Translations under genes and position numbers: made by a program | Notes under the pieces: generated by a model | The model's database searches: none | What the model was told of the DNA's origin: nothing | What the model saw: only the letters and a program-made list of their open reading frames with translations | DNA from: Bacillota bacterium | GTDB lineage: Bacteria > Bacillota > Dethiobacteria > DTU022 > UBA8154 | Length of the DNA stretch: 40,618 nt | Assembly (NCBI GenBank): GCA_012728375.1 | Contig: JAAYFF010000068.1 | Coordinates: forward strand, 1-40,618 | Direction: 5' to 3' | Shown here: positions 32,269 to 40,416 of the stretch, piece after piece | Position numbering within the stretch: position 1 is the first letter of the stretch | Layout: every line of letters begins with the position of its first letter

Positions 32269-33582
32269 ATGGCCTGTCAAGAAAAAAAACAAATCTTTTG
32301 CTGTTTTTCTTTGTTCTCCACGATTTTAGTCCTTTTTCTAATTATGGTCCTGGTGCCGCCTTCCGGAGCCTGCGCTTCCGAAGTTGCGGCACGGGTGGAC
32401 TGGCAATTTCGAGATAATGTCTACGGTGCGCACCCCACAGACCTGGTCCTGCTGGATAACGGAAATTTGCTGATGGTTCTCAACGGCTCCTCCCATTCCC
32501 GCATCCTGGAGGTTTCCAGGGACGGCAGAATTGTCTGGAGCTATGAGGGGATCGCGGCCAACAGCGCGCGCCGGCTGCCAAACGGCAATACCCTGGTGGC
32601 TGATTCCGGCGCCCCGGGTTATCCCTTCTTTCCCCGCGTAGCCGAGATCGCTCCGGGAGGGGAGATCGTCTGGGAGAAGCGTTTTTCCTCCCGGTCCAGA
32701 GCGCCCCTGATGGCTGAACCCCTGGCGGACGGAACTATTCTGGTGACCGTCCGGGACCGGGTCTTTCAGCTGCTTAAGGAGGGAGGAGAAGGCTTCTCCA
32801 TCTCCCGGGCGCAGCTCTTTTCCGGGCAGGGGAGGGATTTCTTCGGAAGCGACGCCCTGCAGCTCGTTTCAGCCCGGCAGCTGGACAGCGGCAATCTGCT
32901 CGTCATCGGGCAGCAGATCCGGGGCCAAGGAAGCGTTGTGGAAACCACAACTGCAGGCCAGGTTGTTGCCCGCTTTACCGGCCTGGAACAGCCGGTGGAC
33001 GCCCTGCGCCTCTCCGACGGAGGAACCCTGATCCTGGACCTGGGCAGCTGCCAAGTGCTGGACTATGCCCCCTCCGGCGAACTGCGCGCCATCAGGAGCT
33101 ACCGGCCTGTGATCAGCGAGCTTCCGGTGCTGAACCAGTGGAGAGGCTTTTTGCTTCCTTCCCGGCATGCCTTTATCTCCCTGATCTTTACCAATACTCA
33201 ATCCCTGGTGATGGAGATAAACGATCAGCTCCCCCGGGTATTTGTTGACGGCGTCGAGGTTCCCCTGGTGCGGGGCCCGTTTATGGCCAACAGCCGCCTG
33301 ATGGTTCCCCTGCAGGAAATATGCAAAGCAGCAGGAATAAATCTCACCTGGGGAGAAAAGGATAGAAGCTGGACAGCGCAGCGGGGGAATGTTTCGTTGA
33401 CATTATTTGAGAACAGACAGGAATATCTGCTTGGGGGCAAGAGCTGGACTTTCCCTGCCTTCCCCATCTTAAGCGGGAAAGAACTATATATCCCCATCGG
33501 CCTGCTTCAGGAGGCTTTCGGCATGAACGTGCGCTGGAACGCTGCCGCCAGAACCGCGGAGATAAGCACTACTGCTTACTAA
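32269..33582 (+). CDS. Secreted beta-propeller protein with copper-amine-oxidase-N-like stalk
   Basis: 437 residues from ATG 32269 (AAGGAGA six bases upstream). A signal segment (~12-37, ends ACAS) is followed by ~270 residues of short repeats of the type 'P-x-D-hydrophobic-x-L-x-(D/N)-G-N-x-L', e.g. PTDLVLLDNGNLLMVL, ARRLPNGNTLVAD, AEPLADGTILVTV, ARQLDSGNLLVIG, ALRLSDGGTLILD, a propeller resembling PQQ-like or arylsulfotransferase sets. Residues ~325-437 are a divergent stalk domain (SRLMVPLQEICKAAGI, KELYIPIGLLQEAFGMNVRWN). No catalytic residues recognised; likely a surface binding or scaffold protein. It is the middle gene of the DUF5693 cassette. Confidence 0.75.
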   Translation: MACQEKKQIFCCFSLFSTILVLFLIMVLVPPSGACASEVAARVDWQFRDNVYGAHPTDLVLLDNGNLLMVLNGSSHSRILEVSRDGRIVWSYEGIAANSARRLPNGNTLVADSGAPGYPFFPRVAEIAPGGEIVWEKRFSSRSRAPLMAEPLADGTILVTVRDRVFQLLKEGGEGFSISRAQLFSGQGRDFFGSDALQLVSARQLDSGNLLVIGQQIRGQGSVVETTTAGQVVARFTGLEQPVDALRLSDGGTLILDLGSCQVLDYAPSGELRAIRSYRPVISELPVLNQWRGFLLPSRHAFISLIFTNTQSLVMEINDQLPRVFVDGVEVPLVRGPFMANSRLMVPLQEICKAAGINLTWGEKDRSWTAQRGNVSLTLFENRQEYLLGGKSWTFPAFPILSGKELYIPIGLLQEAFGMNVRWNAAARTAEISTTAY

Positions 33583-33632
33583 AAAGAGGCTTTTTTTAGC
33601 AAATATTCCGGCTGGAGAGCGGAGGAAACGAG

Positions 33633-35804
33633 TTGTCCACTAAACATAAACATGAGATCCTGACGGGAGCTTTTCTCTGGCTTCTGGTACTCCTTGCCGT
33701 GGCCTCCGCGGCCTGGGCAGGCTTTCGCTTTCACGCAGACATACCGGCACAGGAGGAAAACGTTGAATTTACCGTCCGTTACAGCGACGTGGAAATCTTT
33801 GCTGCCCGCGCCGGAATGACTGTTGAGGAAACTTTGGCCTTCCTTAAGGAGCAGGGTGTATCCTCTGTGGGAGTTTTCGAATACACCCTCTGGAATCTGC
33901 GCCGGGAATCAGGATGTTACGTGCTCAGCAACCTGGAACTGGCAGGAGAGATGGCGTTTAATACCGAACTGGCCCGGTACAGGGACTTTATCCTTGACAG
34001 CGCAGAAGGGCTTCAGCTGGGGGATTATATCGTCCTTATGCCGGAGGGGGCCTGGGCTGAGCAGGTTTGGGAGCACCTGGAACAGCTCAAAGAGGTGGAA
34101 GATTCGGTCCGTTTCCGCCTGAAAAGGGCCTCCTGCGAAGGGATGGAACTTTTTGTAATCCAGGGAGCCGTCTATGATAACCTTCCTTATCTGGCTCTGG
34201 GAGCCAACCCTGCACAGTTAAAAAATGTTTCCCACGCGGGCTTGCTGGTGAACCCATATTTGAGCGCCAGGAGAATTGAAACTCCCGCTTCTGCCGAGCA
34301 GGCCCTGGCCACTTATGACCGCGCCTCTTTATCCGCGGTCGTCTTCGAGGGGGGGAGGGTCCCCGGTTTTCCCCGCTATACTGCGGAGACGGCTCAGGCC
34401 GTGAAAAAAAGAGGGCTTCCTGTGACGGTTTTCGAATATCACCAGTACCCCCAGGGGATGAAAGAGCTGGCCTTGATGCTGGATTACAATTTGGCGGTCA
34501 TGATTCCCGGGAAAACAGGTCTCCAGGAGGCCATGGAGGTCTGGAACGGAGTCCGGGAGCGCAAGGTTAGATTAATTGAGCTTCGGCTCCGCGACTTTGC
34601 TCCCCAGTTCCGGGGAGAAGAGCTAAAGGAGCGATTTGCCGGGCGGATGTCCTCTATTGTAGGATTGCTGCAGGAAAAAGGGTACAAATCCGGCAAGCTG
34701 CAGGCGCTTTCTGTCAGGCCTTTGCCCCCAGGTGTTTATCTGCTCATGGGAGCAGGCTTGCTGGCCTTTACTCTTCTTTTCCTGCGCACAATTATTCCTG
34801 TCAGGCCCCTTGTCCTCATCCTGCTTCTTGTCCCGGGTACTGCCTTTGTTTTTCTGCTTTTTCTCTGGAACCGGATCCTGACGGGGCAGGTGCTTTCCCT
34901 TTGGACCGCGCTGCTCTTCCCCTTATACGCGGTTCTGACGCTGTATTTTTCTCCTCCTCTCAGGGAAAAAGAGGAGCGGGGCTGTGAAAGAGGGCCCGGC
35001 AGGGGAGCCCGCGCTCCGGTTTTGCAGCTTTTTACCCTGCGCCCCGGGTTTTTTGTGCGGACCGGACTTATGCTCTGCGGCACTTTTCTCTTCTCTCTGG
35101 CCGGGGGGCTTTTGCTGCACGGTTTTTTAACCATGCCGCCATTTTACAGCGGCCTGGAATTTTTCCGCGGCGTCAAAATCATGTATGCGGCACCCCTGTG
35201 CCTGGCCGGGCTGGCTGCCCTGGCCTATTGGAGCGCAGGGGAGGTTGAAACTTGCAGGAGCGGTTTCCGGCTGCTCCCTGCAGGAGAGCTCGGGAAGACC
35301 TGTCTGGCTTTTATCCGCCGCATTCTGCGCCGGCCCCTGGTCCTCGGGGACCTGATCTTTTTGGGAATTCTGCTTCTGGTTGCCTACTTTTATCTTACCC
35401 GGACCGGTCATGTTACGGAGATTACTGCTGCGGAAAGCCAGGCCCGCGGTTTTCTGGAAACAGCCCTCGGTGTCCGGCCCCGCTTTAAAGAATTTCTCAT
35501 CGGTTATCCTCTGGCCTTTCTGGGATTTTATCTTCTGGAGAAACCTGGTAAAAATATTCGGCTCCTGGCTTGTCTCCTGCTGGCTGCCGGAATTCTGGCC
35601 CCCGTATCTGTACTCAATACCTTTGCCCACATCCAGGCCCCCATCGTCCTTTCTCTCTGGCGAAGCCTCCACGGGTTCTGGCTGGGAGGGCTTTGCGGCC
35701 TGCTGCTGCTTTTCGTGTGGACATTTGGCGGGCTTTTTGCTGCGGCCGTCAGGTCAGAAAAAGCCCCTAAAAAATGGAATAAAGAGGAAAAAGGGCGGGG
35801 ATAA
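33633..35804 (+). CDS. DUF5693 family polytopic membrane protein, paralog B
   Basis: 723 residues from TTG 33633, with GGAGGAAACGAG upstream. Same plan as paralog A: N-terminal anchor (~10-30), a large outer domain (~30-365; MTVEETLAFLKEQGVSSVGVFEYTL... style), then about 9 spans. Shared blocks: PGFPRYTAETAQAVKKRGLPVTVFEY (A has PGFPGHTALAASEVDRLGVP), VRPRFKEFLIGYPL and SVLNTFAHIQAPI. A charged cytoplasmic loop (REKEERGCERGPGRG) separates spans near residue 445. Identity to A looks modest, so the duplication is old. Function unknown; the retained pair suggests two complementary roles or a heteromer. Confidence 0.8.
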   Translation: MSTKHKHEILTGAFLWLLVLLAVASAAWAGFRFHADIPAQEENVEFTVRYSDVEIFAARAGMTVEETLAFLKEQGVSSVGVFEYTLWNLRRESGCYVLSNLELAGEMAFNTELARYRDFILDSAEGLQLGDYIVLMPEGAWAEQVWEHLEQLKEVEDSVRFRLKRASCEGMELFVIQGAVYDNLPYLALGANPAQLKNVSHAGLLVNPYLSARRIETPASAEQALATYDRASLSAVVFEGGRVPGFPRYTAETAQAVKKRGLPVTVFEYHQYPQGMKELALMLDYNLAVMIPGKTGLQEAMEVWNGVRERKVRLIELRLRDFAPQFRGEELKERFAGRMSSIVGLLQEKGYKSGKLQALSVRPLPPGVYLLMGAGLLAFTLLFLRTIIPVRPLVLILLLVPGTAFVFLLFLWNRILTGQVLSLWTALLFPLYAVLTLYFSPPLREKEERGCERGPGRGARAPVLQLFTLRPGFFVRTGLMLCGTFLFSLAGGLLLHGFLTMPPFYSGLEFFRGVKIMYAAPLCLAGLAALAYWSAGEVETCRSGFRLLPAGELGKTCLAFIRRILRRPLVLGDLIFLGILLLVAYFYLTRTGHVTEITAAESQARGFLETALGVRPRFKEFLIGYPLAFLGFYLLEKPGKNIRLLACLLLAAGILAPVSVLNTFAHIQAPIVLSLWRSLHGFWLGGLCGLLLLFVWTFGGLFAAAVRSEKAPKKWNKEEKGRG

Positions 35805-35895
35805 AACACTGCGGCCTCAGCCCCAGGGGCTTGGAATAGTTTGTTTTTGCTAAAGCGTAGGGGGAAAATTTTACTTGAACGTGCAGGAGGAAATC

Positions 35896-37488
35896 TTGAC
35901 CGAAAAAAAACGGGATAATATTTTTTTATTTAGATCAATGACCCTGGTTATGCTGGCCACATTGCTCAGCAGGCTGCTGGGCTTTTTTCGCGAGGTTTCT
36001 ATTGCTTATCGCTTCGGGACAACCATGGAAACGGATGCCTACCTTGTGGCCATTTTGTTGCCCACAATTCTTTTTTATGCCTTCAGCGACGCGCTTAGAA
36101 ATACCTTTATAACTGTTTTTGCTGCTTTTCGGAAAGATGAAAGCGCTCCGCGCTTTCTCAACACCCTTACCCTGTACATTTCTGCAGCCTTGCTGCTGTT
36201 CGTTTTGCTGGGGCTTTTGTTCGCGCCCCAGGTGGTCTTTCTCTTGGCTCCCGGCTTTAGAGGGGAGGCTTTCAACCTGACGGTCAAATTGACCCGAATT
36301 CTTTTGCCCGGTATTTTTTTTATGGGCCTGGCGGGAATTGCCACGGGCTTTTTGCACAGCCATCAGCGCTTCCTTATTCCCGCGCTCGTCAATGTCCCTC
36401 ACAACCTTATCGTCATCGGCAGCGCCCTGTTCTTGGGAGTAGGCTACGGAATTACCGGACTGGCAGCAGGAAGCCTGGTTGCCGTGGCGTCACAGTTTTT
36501 TATCCAGGTGCCTTCTCTTTGCCGGGTTCCTTTTCCCTTTAGCCCGGGGCTTTCTCCGGGGCATCCCGGCCTTAAAAAGATATCTGCCCTGCTTCCGGCA
36601 ATTCTTCTTTCCAGCGCGGTCCTGGAGCTCAAGCACCTTCTGGACCGGCTTTTTGCTTCCTTCCTACCCGCGGGCAACATCTCGTCCCTGAACTATGCCG
36701 AACGCATTTATGTGCTTCCCCAGGCCATCCTGGGCACGGGGATAATTATTGTCCTCTATCCCGTTCTGGTGGAGATGCTGAACGAGAAAGATCTGCAATC
36801 CTTTGTCCGCGAGGTAAGCCGCGGCATCTCTCTGCTGCTCTTCGCCCTCCTGCCGGTAACAGCCGGCCTGATGATGCTGCGCATCCCCCTGGTGGAGGTT
36901 TTTTTTGAGCGGGGAGCCTTTGACGCTTCGGCTACGGAGATGACGGCCCGCGCCCTTTTTTACTATACCCCCGGTTTGGTGGGCTTTGCCCTGCACTATT
37001 TTTGTAACCGCATCTTCTTTGCCCTACAGGAGGTCAAAGTGCTGGTCTGGGTTAATCTGGCCATGGTGGGGGCCAATGCTCTGTTTAATTTTCTGCTCAT
37101 GCCCGGCTTGGGGCACGGCGGCATTGCCCTCGGGACTTCCTTAGCTTTTACGCTGGGTTCTTTATGGCTCTTCTTCGTTTTTGCCCGGCGTCTTTCCCTT
37201 TCCTTTAGACGCCTACTGCTGGCCCCCTTGTTCCGCTCCGGGCTGGCAACCGCGTTCATGGTAGCGGGGCTCTATTTTTTCAGCTATTTCTGGACGGGCT
37301 TCCTGGGACGTCCTTTTACAGGGATGACTCTGCTGCTGACGGCCGTCTTGTGGGGGGCAGCTGTTTATTTCCTCTCCGCATACCTGCTGCGCCTCCCGGA
37401 GATGGCACTTCTGCAAGAGTTCCTGCGCGGTGTGGCCGGGAAGGGACCGTCTTCGGAGGGACGAAGCGGGGATCAGCCTCAAAGATAG
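35896..37488 (+). CDS. murJ: MurJ/MviN-family lipid-linked oligosaccharide flippase
   Basis: 530 residues from TTG 35896 (AGGAGGA four bases upstream); TTG 35875 is possible (+7 residues, GGGGGA nine bases upstream). About 14 spans of the MOP superfamily: SMTLVMLATLLSRLLGFFREVSI with the conserved Arg-rich first helix, GTTMETDAYLVA, LRNTFITVFAAF, LLPGIFFMGLAGIATGFLHSHQRF, SLNYAERIYVLPQAI, FFERGAFDASAT. It flips lipid II or another undecaprenyl-linked intermediate. It may serve peptidoglycan or the polymer of the neighbouring wecA/wecB-DUF5693 genes; it is cotranscribed with the downstream recombinases (9-base gap). Confidence 0.92.
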   Translation: MTEKKRDNIFLFRSMTLVMLATLLSRLLGFFREVSIAYRFGTTMETDAYLVAILLPTILFYAFSDALRNTFITVFAAFRKDESAPRFLNTLTLYISAALLLFVLLGLLFAPQVVFLLAPGFRGEAFNLTVKLTRILLPGIFFMGLAGIATGFLHSHQRFLIPALVNVPHNLIVIGSALFLGVGYGITGLAAGSLVAVASQFFIQVPSLCRVPFPFSPGLSPGHPGLKKISALLPAILLSSAVLELKHLLDRLFASFLPAGNISSLNYAERIYVLPQAILGTGIIIVLYPVLVEMLNEKDLQSFVREVSRGISLLLFALLPVTAGLMMLRIPLVEVFFERGAFDASATEMTARALFYYTPGLVGFALHYFCNRIFFALQEVKVLVWVNLAMVGANALFNFLLMPGLGHGGIALGTSLAFTLGSLWLFFVFARRLSLSFRRLLLAPLFRSGLATAFMVAGLYFFSYFWTGFLGRPFTGMTLLLTAVLWGAAVYFLSAYLLRLPEMALLQEFLRGVAGKGPSSEGRSGDQPQR

Positions 37489-37497
37489 GTGATACGG

Positions 37498-38448
37498 GTG
37501 CTTTTAACAGAAGCCATTGACGAATTTTTGACATATCTGCTCGTTGAATTAAACCGCTCTCCATATACCTGCAGCGGTTATGAAAAGGATTTGCATGTCT
37601 TTACCGAATTCCTGCAAAAAAAAGGAGTGACCGGTTTAACAATAGAAGAACTTAATCCGGAGCTCCTCGGCGAGTACCTGCGCTACCTGACCAGGGAGAG
37701 GGAGAGTAAGGCCAATACCGTGCGAAGGCATGTCACTTCCCTGAAATCATTTTGCAGGTTTCTTGTTGATTGCGAATATCTGGACCATAATCCGGCGGCA
37801 AACCTTCCCCGCCCCCGCACACCGCAAAAGCTTCCGCGCCATCTCCAGCGGACAGAAGTGGACAGGCTTTTCGATGCCGTCCCAGAAGACGAATCACCGG
37901 CCAAACTTCGCGACAGAACGATGCTCTTTTTTTTGTATTATAGCGGCGTAAGGGTGGGTGAACTTGTCAACGTCCGCACAAAAGACATAGATTTTGACGG
38001 CGGTTTCATCAAGATTATCAAAGGCAAGGGAAACCGCTTCCGCAAAATACCTCTGCACGACCGGCTGAAAGGACAGCTTAAAAAATACCTTACCGGAGCT
38101 GCCGGACTGGTTGGCGAGTACCTTTTTTGCAACAGGGAGGGCAAACAGATCAGTACCGATTATGTGCATCATATTATCGGCGAATATGCCCTTAAAGCGG
38201 GATTAAAAAGCAAAGTAACGCCCCACATGCTGCGCCACTCCTTTGCCACGCATCTTTATAGGGAAAATGTTGACATTAAGACCCTGGGCAAGCTTTTGGG
38301 GCATGCAGAAATAAGAACTACAGCCGTATACACTCATGTGGAGTTAAAGCATCTGCGCGAAGCTGTGCATAAGCTGAACACTTCCGCGAAACTTGAAGCC
38401 CAATTATTCCCCCTGGAGGAAGACAATGCTCCTGCAGACAGTAATTGA
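37498..38448 (+). CDS. Tyrosine recombinase, XerC/XerD family, first of a tandem pair
   Basis: 316 residues from GTG 37498, placed five bases after AGGTGA; GTG 37489 would overlap that site. N-terminal SAM-like core-binding domain (FLTYLLVELNRSPYTCSGYEKDLHVFTEFL), then the catalytic domain with Arg in YYSGVRVGEL, Lys in KGKGNRFRKIPL, HxxR in HMLRHSFATHL, His in LGHAEIRTT and Tyr in VYTHV. All are intact. It exchanges DNA strands at a dif-like site or a mobile element. The 3' end overlaps the next recombinase by 23 bases, as in pairs working together. Confidence 0.92.
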   Translation: MLLTEAIDEFLTYLLVELNRSPYTCSGYEKDLHVFTEFLQKKGVTGLTIEELNPELLGEYLRYLTRERESKANTVRRHVTSLKSFCRFLVDCEYLDHNPAANLPRPRTPQKLPRHLQRTEVDRLFDAVPEDESPAKLRDRTMLFFLYYSGVRVGELVNVRTKDIDFDGGFIKIIKGKGNRFRKIPLHDRLKGQLKKYLTGAAGLVGEYLFCNREGKQISTDYVHHIIGEYALKAGLKSKVTPHMLRHSFATHLYRENVDIKTLGKLLGHAEIRTTAVYTHVELKHLREAVHKLNTSAKLEAQLFPLEEDNAPADSN

Positions 38449-39334
38449 ACGCTACCTTGAGTTCCTGGAATTTGAACAGCGCGGCAGCCAAAGCACGATT
38501 TCTTTGCGCTCTTACGAACTTCACCGCTTCAGAAAATATATGGAAGCCGAGCAGGGAATAAGCAACTTTAAGGAGATAAAGATCAACCATCTGAGGAGCT
38601 ATCTGGCATACCTGCGCCTGAACACCGGCTACCGGCCCATTTCACTGGAAGGCGTTATTTACAGCTTAAGGGCGCTGTACAAGTTTGCCGTCCTTAAGGG
38701 TATTGTGACGGATAACCCCGCCCAGCGCCTTAAAAAACCCCATGTGGAAAAAAAAGAAATCGAACATTTTACCTGGGAAGAGGTGGAATCCCTTTTCCTG
38801 GCTGTACCGCGGGGCGCTAATTATCTGCGCGATCTGTGCATCTTGCTGCTGCTTTATTACTGCGGTCTCAGGCTCAGCGAATTGAGCAAGCTTAGGGTGA
38901 ACGATTTCAGCGAAGATTTGACTGAGGTTTACGTGGAGATGAGCAAGGCCGATAAAGCCAGGCTGGTACCCCTCCATCCCTTTGTGCAGAGGGTGCTGCC
39001 CCTTTATCTCAAGGAAAGAGAAAGGGGCTCAATTTCACCCTATCTCTTTCCCGGAAGGGGGAAGGAGCCCCTCAGCAAAGCACGGATTTACGGGATTGTA
39101 AAGCGTTGCGGAGAACTGGCGGGCATTAAAAAACGGGTTTCTCCCCATACATTTCGTCATACTTTTGCCACGCACCTGCATCAAAAGGGTGTGGATATCA
39201 ACAGGCTGGCCGAGCTGCTGGGACATACCAATATTGAAAAGACGGCAATTTATACCCATACGGAGTACGGAGAGCTGACAGCCGCGGTGCTAAAACTAAA
39301 AGATGGAAGGGTTGTTTGGAGGATTGCAGACTAA
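38426..39334 (+). CDS. Tyrosine recombinase, XerC/XerD family, second of the pair
   Basis: 302 residues from ATG 38426, with GGAGGA five bases upstream inside the previous gene; the frame is open from TTG 38393 but that lacks a site. Core-binding domain (YLEFLEFEQRGSQSTISLRSYELHRF), catalytic Arg in YYCGLRLSEL, Lys in MSKADKARLVPL, HxxR in HTFRHTFATHL, His in LGHTNIEKT, Tyr in IYTHT. Intact and only moderately similar to the upstream recombinase. The pair could be the chromosomal XerC/XerD resolving dimers, or belong to an integrated element. Confidence 0.92.
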   Translation: MLLQTVIERYLEFLEFEQRGSQSTISLRSYELHRFRKYMEAEQGISNFKEIKINHLRSYLAYLRLNTGYRPISLEGVIYSLRALYKFAVLKGIVTDNPAQRLKKPHVEKKEIEHFTWEEVESLFLAVPRGANYLRDLCILLLLYYCGLRLSELSKLRVNDFSEDLTEVYVEMSKADKARLVPLHPFVQRVLPLYLKERERGSISPYLFPGRGKEPLSKARIYGIVKRCGELAGIKKRVSPHTFRHTFATHLHQKGVDINRLAELLGHTNIEKTAIYTHTEYGELTAAVLKLKDGRVVWRIAD

Positions 39335-39438
39335 TACTCTTTCAGCTTTTTTTCAATGCTGGCGATGCGTGTAAAATCAAGGTCATTGTGTAGAAGAAAT
39401 AAATTATTTTCAATCGCTGTTTGTGCAATTAAAAGACA
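39331..39438 (-). pseudogene. VapC-type PIN-domain toxin remnant (C-terminal 35 codons)
   Basis: On the minus strand, from a TGA at 39444-39442 to the TAG at 39333-39331, the frame reads CLLIAQTAIENNLFLLHNDL, then DFTRIASIEKKLKEY. This matches the C-terminus of PIN-domain VapC toxins (D-x-LIA-x-TA-x-E-x-x-L-x-L-x-TND-DF). No start, no N-terminal Asp/Glu. It overlaps the last bases of the recombinase gene. No antitoxin seen. Confidence 0.6.
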
Positions 39439-39454
39439 AAATCATTGGATATTC

Positions 39455-39482
39455 TTGACAATTAATGGTATGATACTATTAT
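39455..39482 (+). promoter_or_regulatory. Sigma-A-type promoter of the MNT/HEPN pair
   Basis: TTGACA (39455-39460), a 16-base spacer, and TATTAT (39477-39482). The start at 39496 would have a very short leader. Confidence 0.55.
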
Positions 39483-39495
39483 ATAAAAAATATTC

Positions 39496-39957
39496 ATGAA
39501 AGACGGTGTATTTCCTTTGAGTAAAGTGACCGCCGGTTTTCAGGATAAGTTAAATAAATTAACTGCATTCCTCGAGAAAGATACTGATATACTTCTGGGT
39601 TATCTTTTTGGTTCGCAGGCAACGGATAAAGCTGGACCTCTAAGCGATGTCGATATTGCTGTTTTATTAAAATCCACTTCAAAGAAAGAATTATTTGCCA
39701 AAAGATTGGTACTTTTAAGGGAATTTACCAAAATATTTGCCGCAAATGACATTGATTTAGTCATTTTAAATGAAGCGCCGATAGCGCTAAAATATAACAT
39801 TCTGAAAAATAGCAAGCCCTTATATATTTTTGATGAAAATTTGCACTTTCAGCTTGTTCAAGAAACAATTTCCCAATACCTGGATTTTAAACCGGTGCTG
39901 GAGTACCATTATAAGTCCTTACAAAAAAGAATTGAGGATGATCAGTATGCAAATTAA
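39496..39957 (+). CDS. mntA: MNT-type nucleotidyltransferase antitoxin (MntA-like)
   Basis: 153 residues from ATG 39496; this start has no ribosome site and a very short leader from the predicted promoter, so TTG 39517, eight bases after GGTG, is a real alternative (146 residues). The minimal nucleotidyltransferase motif GS-x10-D-x-D is complete (G39-S40, D51, D53, in FGSQATDKAGPLSDVDIAVLL), with the third acidic residue in DIDLVIL. In type VII systems this enzyme silences the HEPN partner by AMPylating a tyrosine. The gene overlaps the HEPN gene by 11 bases, ensuring coupled translation. Confidence 0.88.
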   Translation: MKDGVFPLSKVTAGFQDKLNKLTAFLEKDTDILLGYLFGSQATDKAGPLSDVDIAVLLKSTSKKELFAKRLVLLREFTKIFAANDIDLVILNEAPIALKYNILKNSKPLYIFDENLHFQLVQETISQYLDFKPVLEYHYKSLQKRIEDDQYAN

Positions 39958-40378
39958 CTATGATATGATTATGTCGCGCCTAAACCGGTTAGAAAGCACC
40001 TTGGCAAAACTCAAAAGGATTGTTCAGGGAAACAGTAAACATGAGTTTCTTAAAAATGATGATTTGCAGGATATTGTTGAAAGAAACTTGCAGGTTGCGG
40101 CGCAATGCTGTATAGATATAGGAAATCATATTATTTCAAAAATGAAACTTTCTTTCCCTGAATCATATGGCGACATTTTTATTAAATTGGGCGAAGCCGG
40201 TATTATCGATGAAAAAACCAGCCTGACAATGTCAAAAATTGCCGGATTTCGCAACATATTGGTGCATGATTATTTAAAAGTAAACTACGAAATTGTCTAT
40301 GATAATTTGCAAAATTTAGATGCCTTTATTAACTTTGCTAAACAAATTAACCATTTTCTAACATCTGATCGGCTATAA
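39947..40378 (+). CDS. hepT: HEPN-domain RNase toxin (HepT/DUF86 family)
   Basis: 143 residues from ATG 39947, with GAGG nine bases upstream; the longer open frame from 39830 lies inside the upstream gene. All-helical DUF86/HEPN protein with the R-x4-H-x-Y motif intact: R102, H107, Y109 in FRNILVHDYL. R and H form the RNase site; the Tyr is the residue modified by the cognate nucleotidyltransferase. Second gene of a type VII toxin-antitoxin operon, in AT-rich DNA unlike the envelope genes upstream, which suggests transfer. Confidence 0.9.
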   Translation: MQINYDMIMSRLNRLESTLAKLKRIVQGNSKHEFLKNDDLQDIVERNLQVAAQCCIDIGNHIISKMKLSFPESYGDIFIKLGEAGIIDEKTSLTMSKIAGFRNILVHDYLKVNYEIVYDNLQNLDAFINFAKQINHFLTSDRL

Positions 40379-40416
40379 AGAAGCATAATAAAATTTTTCC
40401 GGACTGCTTTTGTTCA

